From NCBI GenBank assembly GCA_964512655.1, contig CAZEJT010000011.1, forward strand, positions 1 to 64,000: a stretch of DNA of 64,000 bases, given 5' to 3'. The notes under the pieces are model-generated. The model was not told the origin of the DNA and searched no databases. It saw only the letters and a program-made list of their open reading frames with translations. This DNA is from VBOC01 sp964512655 (GTDB lineage Bacteria > Bacteroidota > Ignavibacteria > UBA10030 > SZUA-254). Both the position numbers and the translations under genes were made by a program. Position 1 is the stretch's first letter. Each line of letters opens with the position of its first letter. This document shows positions 59,294 to 64,000 of this stretch, piece by piece.

Positions 59294-60526
59294 ATGCAGC
59301 TCCGCAAGCTCTACCGCACGATCGAGAGCATCGGGTCGAGGCCGTTCGAAAACGCGGCTGAGCTGCTCCGCCGCGTCCTCGAAGAGGTGGTGCGGAACGA
59401 GGAGATCAAGATCAACGGGGGGCGGGCGTGGAAGTTCAACCCGAGGTCCGGCAGTTACGCGCTCCTTCATCAGGTCGGCGACATGCAGCCGATCGAGCCC
59501 AACTTCCAGGTGAAGGTGAAGGAGTATCCGGTATTCCAGCAGCTTTCCGAGGTCCGGACCGTTCTCGCCAACGAAGAGAACGAGTACCTGCGCAAGAGGG
59601 GGATTCTCCAGTACTCCGCCACCGGAATCGGCGATAAGGTTCAATGGCGCGGGTACACCCTCTACCCGTTCGTCCTCGCCTTTAACGCCGACCGGCTCGA
59701 CGAAAACCTCGCCTCCACGCTGAACATCATCAGCACCGCCGTCTCAAGCGTTCTCCGAAGCAAGCGGTTGGAGCGCAAAGCGGAAGACCTCAAGCGCGAT
59801 CTCGACAAGGCGCGCGATATCCAGCGCAGCATCCTTCCCCAGCACGAGATGTCGTTCCACTCATACGGCGTCTACGGCCTCTCGATTCCCGACAGGATCG
59901 TCGGAGGGGATTTCTTCGACTATCTCCAGGTGGAGGGCGATACCGAACGCGTGGGAATCGTGATAGGCGACGCGGCGAGCAAGGGAGTCTCGGCGGCGGT
60001 GCAGGCGCTCTACGCCTCGGGCGCGCTCCGCATGGGATTCGAGTTTCAGACCAAGATGAGCGTGCTCCTCTCGCGCGTGAACAAGCTCATCAACAAGACC
60101 TTTTCGGAAGAGCACTTCATCTCGCTCTTCTATATGGAATTGACGGACGACCGGAACGGGCTCGTCCTCTACGCGAATTGCGGTCATAACAACCCCGTGT
60201 TTCTCCGCTCGCACACGAGCGATCCCGAGTTCCTCGAAGCGACAGGCCAGCTCCTCGGCCCGTTTCCGAACGAGAAATTCAAGACCGCGAGCATCTTCAT
60301 GGGAAAGGGAGACATCCTCCTCCTCTACACAGACGGCATCTCCGAGGCGACAAACGAGCAGGGCGAGGCCTACGGCGAGGACCGCATCGTCTCGCAGCTG
60401 GTCGGTCTCAGGTCCCGTTCGCCCAAGGAGATCGCGGGGCTCATCATCGAGGATGTGGAGAAGTTCAATACGCTCGGCACACTCACGGACGACAAGACGA
60501 TCGTCGTCATCAAACGGCTCGCCTGA
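59294..60526 (+). CDS. SpoIIE/RsbU-type PP2C phosphatase with GAF-like N-terminus
   Basis: A 410-residue serine phosphatase. Residues 1-165 look like a GAF-type sensor ('LRKLYRTIESIGSRPFENAAELLRRVLEEVVRNEEIKI'), 170-195 is a helical coiled-coil linker ('RLERKAEDLKRDLDKARDIQRSILPQHEM'), and 200-410 is the PP2C domain with metal-binding residues in 'DRIVGGDFFDYL', 'IVIGDAASKGVSAAVQALYASGAL' and 'LLLYTDGISEATNEQGEAYG'. It may dephosphorylate an RsbV-like STAS protein; one is encoded at 3.6 kb, far away. It is 21 bases upstream of the HerA-type gene. Confidence 0.92.
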   Translation: MQLRKLYRTIESIGSRPFENAAELLRRVLEEVVRNEEIKINGGRAWKFNPRSGSYALLHQVGDMQPIEPNFQVKVKEYPVFQQLSEVRTVLANEENEYLRKRGILQYSATGIGDKVQWRGYTLYPFVLAFNADRLDENLASTLNIISTAVSSVLRSKRLERKAEDLKRDLDKARDIQRSILPQHEMSFHSYGVYGLSIPDRIVGGDFFDYLQVEGDTERVGIVIGDAASKGVSAAVQALYASGALRMGFEFQTKMSVLLSRVNKLINKTFSEEHFISLFYMELTDDRNGLVLYANCGHNNPVFLRSHTSDPEFLEATGQLLGPFPNEKFKTASIFMGKGDILLLYTDGISEATNEQGEAYGEDRIVSQLVGLRSRSPKEIAGLIIEDVEKFNTLGTLTDDKTIVVIKRLA

Positions 60527-60547
60527 AGGGAGATCGGAGCACTACCT

Positions 60548-62149
60548 ATGGCCAAGACACAAAAGCAAATCGGAACGATCGCATCGGTCAACAACACGAG
60601 CCTGACGGCTCTCCTGCACCGCGGCGCGGAAGGCAACGGCGGGGTCGCGCCTCCTCCGGGATGCCGGCTCGGCTCTTTCGTCGTTCTGCCCGAGGGCGAC
60701 CGCTCGGTCATCGGGAGCATCATCGCGGTACGGCAGGCCGCGGCGCAGCCCGCGCACGACTCAAAAGAGTCGGGGCTGCCGCCCGTCCACGAAATGGAGA
60801 TTCAGCTGATCGGCACGGTCGTGGGCGAGAAGTTCGAACGAAGCGTTTCGAACTACCCTCTCGTGGGAGGCCCGGTACTGCTCCCTGAGACGGACGATCT
60901 CAAGAAGATCTTCTCCGTCTACCGCGAGAAAGATTACTCTCCGGGACAGATCTCCATCCTCGAGGGCGAGCGGATGTTTCTCGACCCGAACAAATTCTTC
61001 TCGAAGCATATCGCGCTCTTCGGCTCCACCGGCTCCGGGAAATCATTCACGGCGTCGTCCATCCTGCAGAAAGTGAATAAGTTCGACAACACGCACGTGA
61101 TCCTGCTCGACCTCCACGGCGAGTACGAGCCGGCCTTCAAGGACACGGGCAATATCATGCGGATTACGGAGCTGGAGCTCCCCTACTGGCTGATGAACTT
61201 CGACGAGCTCGCCGAAACCTTCGTCGACGAGAACGACGCGTCGGCGAGCAACCAGATGATGATATTGAAGGAAGCGGTGCTGGACTCGAAGCGCGGAAAG
61301 AACCACGCGCTGAGAGAATTCCTGACAATCGATACCCCGGTGTATTTCGACTTCCTGGAGGTGAGCGCCAGAGTGAGATCGCTCGACACCGAGAGGACAC
61401 TTGGCGGGAAGGAAGGCCCCTTTTACGGCCAGTTCACGCGGTTCCTCGTACGCCTCGAGAGCAAGCTCACGGACAAGCGCTACGAGTTCCTCTTCAAGCC
61501 GCAGCAGTACAAGACCAGCGAGACGCTCGTCCCGCTCCTCCAGAAGATCTTCGGCCTCGATACAGGCAAGCAGGTGACGGTCATCGACCTGAGCAGGGTC
61601 CCGTTCGACGTCATCAACGTGCTCGTGTCACTCCTGGGGCGGGTGATCTTCGACTTCAACCTCTGGAACAAAGCGCGCCAGGACTTCCCCGTGCTCGTCG
61701 TCTTCGAGGAGGCGCACACGTACCTGTCGCCAACCGGACGAAGCTCGGCCGCCCGTAAGACCGTTGAGAGGATTGCAAAGGAGGGAAGAAAGTACGGAGT
61801 AAGCTCGATGATCGTGAGCCAGCGCCCCTCGGAGATTTCGGAGACCATCACCGCCCAGTGCAACAATTTCATCGCGATGCGCCTCCTCAATCCCCACGAT
61901 CAGAACTACGTTCGGAAACTGGTCCCCGATTCGCTCGCGAACGTCATCGACGTCCTCCCGACTCTCCGGCAGGGAGAGGCCTTCTTCATCGGCGACGCCG
62001 TCCCCGTTCCCGTGCGGGTGCTGATCGACATGCCTTCCCCGGAACCCGCGGGCGCGGACATCAAGTTCTACGAGCGGTGGAAGAAGAAGAACTCGGAGAC
62101 CGTTGTCACCGAGGTCGTCAACAACTGGTGGAAGCAGATCAGGACATAA
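60548..62149 (+). CDS. HerA-type (DUF87) ATPase
   Basis: A 533-residue FtsK/HerA-superfamily hexameric ATPase. A HAS-barrel like N-terminus (1-120) is followed by Walker A 'GSTGSGKSF' near residue 159, 'LLDLHGEYEPAF', Walker B 'VLVVFEEAHTYLSP' near 390, the sensor region 'VERIAKEGRKYGVSSMIVSQRPSEISETITAQCNNFIAMRL' and a final helical bundle. Archaeal HerA works with the NurA nuclease in end resection; bacterial HerAs also serve in anti-phage systems with SIR2 or DUF4297 partners. No nuclease or defence partner is nearby, so I call only the ATPase. Confidence 0.9.
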   Translation: MAKTQKQIGTIASVNNTSLTALLHRGAEGNGGVAPPPGCRLGSFVVLPEGDRSVIGSIIAVRQAAAQPAHDSKESGLPPVHEMEIQLIGTVVGEKFERSVSNYPLVGGPVLLPETDDLKKIFSVYREKDYSPGQISILEGERMFLDPNKFFSKHIALFGSTGSGKSFTASSILQKVNKFDNTHVILLDLHGEYEPAFKDTGNIMRITELELPYWLMNFDELAETFVDENDASASNQMMILKEAVLDSKRGKNHALREFLTIDTPVYFDFLEVSARVRSLDTERTLGGKEGPFYGQFTRFLVRLESKLTDKRYEFLFKPQQYKTSETLVPLLQKIFGLDTGKQVTVIDLSRVPFDVINVLVSLLGRVIFDFNLWNKARQDFPVLVVFEEAHTYLSPTGRSSAARKTVERIAKEGRKYGVSSMIVSQRPSEISETITAQCNNFIAMRLLNPHDQNYVRKLVPDSLANVIDVLPTLRQGEAFFIGDAVPVPVRVLIDMPSPEPAGADIKFYERWKKKNSETVVTEVVNNWWKQIRT

Positions 62150-62252
62150 CGAAACGAGACGGCCGCTCGGCCGCCTCGTAACGTCACACTCCTGAGCCCT
62201 CCCGCTCTTCACCCTCACCTCAGCGGGCATGCACCGGCCGATAGCTCCGGTT

Positions 62253-62276
62253 GTAGGCGCCGGCTTCAGCCGGCGT
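62253..62276 (+). repeat. Family A palindrome between convergent genes
   Basis: A full copy (GCGCCGGCTTCAGCCGGCGT core) in the 147-base gap 62150-62296 between the HerA gene and the minus-strand T9SS cargo. No gene in the gap. Confidence 0.9.
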
Positions 62277-62296
62277 GCATCTCCCCGAGATGAAAA

Positions 62297-64000
62297 CTAC
62301 CTCATCAACACCAACTTCCTCGTCGACTCATAGAGCGGCGCACCTGCAATCGAGGTTACTGAAAGGCGTGCATAATACACCCCCGAAGCGACTTCCGACG
62401 CATTCCAGCGGGCCGAGTAGTACCCCGCCCCCCGGTCCTCATCCACAAGCCGAGCAACTTCCCGCCCCAGAACGTCATGGACCGTCAGGAGGGCGTGTCC
62501 CGCCGACGCGATCTGATAACCGATCTCGGTCGAGGGGTTGAACGGATTCGGGTAATTCTGATCAAGCGAGAACTCGTGCGGCACAAGCGGCCGCCCTGAG
62601 GCAATCGCATTGAGATAGAGTGCCGCGCTCGATCCCGCCGCGGGCTCCGAAACCACAAGAGTTCCGTGCTGACCGAGGTTTGTGGTCGATCCCCCGGTCA
62701 CGATCGTCCACATGAACGTCTCTCCGTCCTTGAGATTCCACGTCGCCTTCAGCGGGTATGAACCGCCCGTCACATCTATGCGGAATGACTGCCGGCCTGC
62801 GGGTTCGGATGCAGCTGCTTCAGCGAGCCGCTGGGTAGCGAAGCGGACATCGAACGAACCCTCGGGAGGAAGCGGCGGGACATCGTATCGGGAAACGGCT
62901 GCACGCGCCTCCGGATTTGAGGAGAAATAGAGCGTCTGTGTGCGGGCCTTTGAGTCTTCAATCGTGAGCGAATTGAACATGCCGAGCTCATTCTTACCGG
63001 CGGCCTTCGGCTGTTGCGACGGCGCGGCGTTCAGCATGAGCGAGCCGCTGGCCTTCAGCTTCACCCAGTAGCCATTTCCGGGATCGAGCGTGCCTGCCAC
63101 GACGTAGGCGCCGTTATAGCCGAAGTAGGGCGATGAGAGGATATTCGAAGGGCTTGTGACGATCGATCCTGCGCTCACGGAGGTTGCGAGGGATCCGATC
63201 AGGTTCCATCCCAAAGACAAGTTCAGCGTATCCGTGAGCACCTTCTTGCCGTTGAATCCGAGCGGCCGCGCCGTATCAATCTTCACCCAGTATCCCACGC
63301 CGTTCTTGAGCGTATCCTTGACGGTGTATCCGCCCTCGTACGCGAACGCCCTCGAGACCGCATTCGGAAAGAGGGCGGTCTTCGCGAGATTGACCCCGGT
63401 GACGGGCACGGAGACGAGGTTCCACCCTGTCAGCCCCTGGATAATGATGCTGTTCAGAAAAACCGAGACCGTGCCGTCTCCCGAATTCGCCACAACCAGA
63501 TCCAGGTCGCCGTCGCCGTCAAGGTCGCCGGCCGCGACTCCGCGCGGGACTTGTCCGGCGTTGTAATCCGTGCGCGTGAAGCCCGTGCCACCCGTGGACT
63601 TCATGACCGAAATGTTGTTTCCGGTCGCGTTGGCCGTGATGACGTCGAGATATCCGTCCCCGTCAAGATCGCCGGTCGCTCCCCCCCAGGGGCCGTTCCC
63701 GGTTGTCACATCGGTGCGGGTCGGGAAGTTTCCGAGGGTATCCTGCCGGTAGACCGTGATCCCATTGGTGCTGGAGTTCAAGGCGAAAAAATCCATCCGG
63801 CGGTCGTTCGTGAAGTCGGCCGCGCCGACGAATCTGAGGAACCCGCCCGCTGCGGAGCTGGACGTAAGCGACACCTTCCCCGCGCCGATGTTCGTGAGAA
63901 TCGAAACGGTCGAGGAGGCGAGGCTGTTGCCGGCGACGACGTCAAGCCCTCCGTCGCGGTTCATGTCGGCTACGGCGCTCCAATAGGGTGCTATTCCGGC
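62297..64000 (-). CDS. T9SS cargo with FG-GAP/VCBS repeats, 5' end beyond the window
   Basis: At least 568 residues, open through the right edge (the frame reads 'AGIAPYWSAVADM' at the boundary, and the internal ATG at 63962-63964 is not a natural start). Blades of the FG-GAP kind come first ('ADFTNDRRMDFFALNSSTNGITVYRQDTLG', 'GDLDGDGYLDVITANATGNNISVMKS', 'GDLDGDGDLDLVVANSGDGTVSVF'), with Ca-binding D-x-D-x-D loops. They are followed by a twofold 'GWNLVSVP... GYWVK' region and a T9SS type A domain ('SLDQNYPNPFNPSTEIGYQI... STRKLVLMR'). The twofold region resembles that in the protein at 33652. Confidence 0.9.
   Translation of the reverse strand, partial: AGIAPYWSAVADMNRDGGLDVVAGNSLASSTVSILTNIGAGKVSLTSSSAAGGFLRFVGAADFTNDRRMDFFALNSSTNGITVYRQDTLGNFPTRTDVTTGNGPWGGATGDLDGDGYLDVITANATGNNISVMKSTGGTGFTRTDYNAGQVPRGVAAGDLDGDGDLDLVVANSGDGTVSVFLNSIIIQGLTGWNLVSVPVTGVNLAKTALFPNAVSRAFAYEGGYTVKDTLKNGVGYWVKIDTARPLGFNGKKVLTDTLNLSLGWNLIGSLATSVSAGSIVTSPSNILSSPYFGYNGAYVVAGTLDPGNGYWVKLKASGSLMLNAAPSQQPKAAGKNELGMFNSLTIEDSKARTQTLYFSSNPEARAAVSRYDVPPLPPEGSFDVRFATQRLAEAAASEPAGRQSFRIDVTGGSYPLKATWNLKDGETFMWTIVTGGSTTNLGQHGTLVVSEPAAGSSAALYLNAIASGRPLVPHEFSLDQNYPNPFNPSTEIGYQIASAGHALLTVHDVLGREVARLVDEDRGAGYYSARWNASEVASGVYYARLSVTSIAGAPLYESTRKLVLMR

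Noticed and set aside
60548..62149. The HerA-type gene as part of an anti-phage system
   Set aside because: No SIR2, DUF4297, nuclease or other effector is beside it, and its neighbours are a PP2C phosphatase and a secreted protein.

Overview
The window reads as a chromosomal segment of a high-GC, Gram-negative bacterium of the Bacteroidota/Chlorobiota/Ignavibacteriota (FCB) group. The evidence is the fused LpxC-FabZ protein, a B-type succinate dehydrogenase (SdhC-SdhA-SdhB), outer-membrane biogenesis genes (bamA, two skp-like genes, lpxD, lpxA), and three secreted proteins ending in a type IX secretion (T9SS) sorting domain of the 'QNYPNPFNP' kind common in Ignavibacteria and relatives. The exact lineage is an inference. 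No phage, plasmid, insertion sequence, transposase or CRISPR array is visible. Most of the content is core or envelope genes plus lineage-specific lipoproteins and secreted proteins.

Layout. 0.3-9.9 kb (minus): one operon-like run from a hybrid histidine kinase through a RodZ-like protein, ligA, a small conserved protein and a STAS-domain protein to two sodium:solute symporters. 10.2-12.2 kb (minus): small conserved gene, HAD phosphatase, acpS, MerR-type regulator, tRNA-Pro(GGG). 12.2-17.7 kb (minus): a membrane protein and two adjacent paralogous GT-C-type membrane proteins with TPR tails. 17.9-22.9 kb: a histidine kinase (minus), then (plus) an outer-membrane barrel with a haem-binding motif, a c-type cytochrome and a degenerate response regulator. 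22.9-31.5 kb: DUF421 protein, a hypothetical gene, sdhCAB, then ybaB, recR, two lipoproteins, ftsX and a response regulator. 31.6-37.3 kb (plus): secreted metallopeptidase, NAD(P)-binding protein, a 1028-residue four-module T9SS cargo, a periplasmic DsrE protein. 37.5-49.7 kb (plus): uppS-bamA-skp-skp-lpxD-lpxC/fabZ, then lpxA, lipoate ligase, panB, surE and two lipoproteins. 49.7-54.5 kb (minus): a PafA-like phosphatase, a propeller-phosphoesterase and a small exported protein. 54.7-64 kb: T9SS cargo, a DUF6600-like lipoprotein, acyltransferase-like membrane protein, response regulator, RsbU/SpoIIE-type phosphatase, HerA-type ATPase and a partial FG-GAP T9SS cargo.

Two things run across the whole window. 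First, three families of short palindromic repeats (A, B, C) occur in about two dozen places, often joined in the order B-C-A, and every copy I found has the same orientation relative to the window, whichever way the neighbouring genes run. Some copies lie in frame inside genes (the RodZ-like linker, the C-terminus of the lipoate ligase, the signal peptide of a lipoprotein). This is the most unusual feature here. Second, thirteen candidate promoters share the form TTGnnn - 16/17 bp - TAnn(T/A)T, several ending TTTG, which looks intermediate between the E. coli and Bacteroidetes housekeeping consensus.

Repeat orientation and promoter matches were read by eye. Gene starts were moved inward where a ribosome binding site, signal peptide or domain start favoured it.
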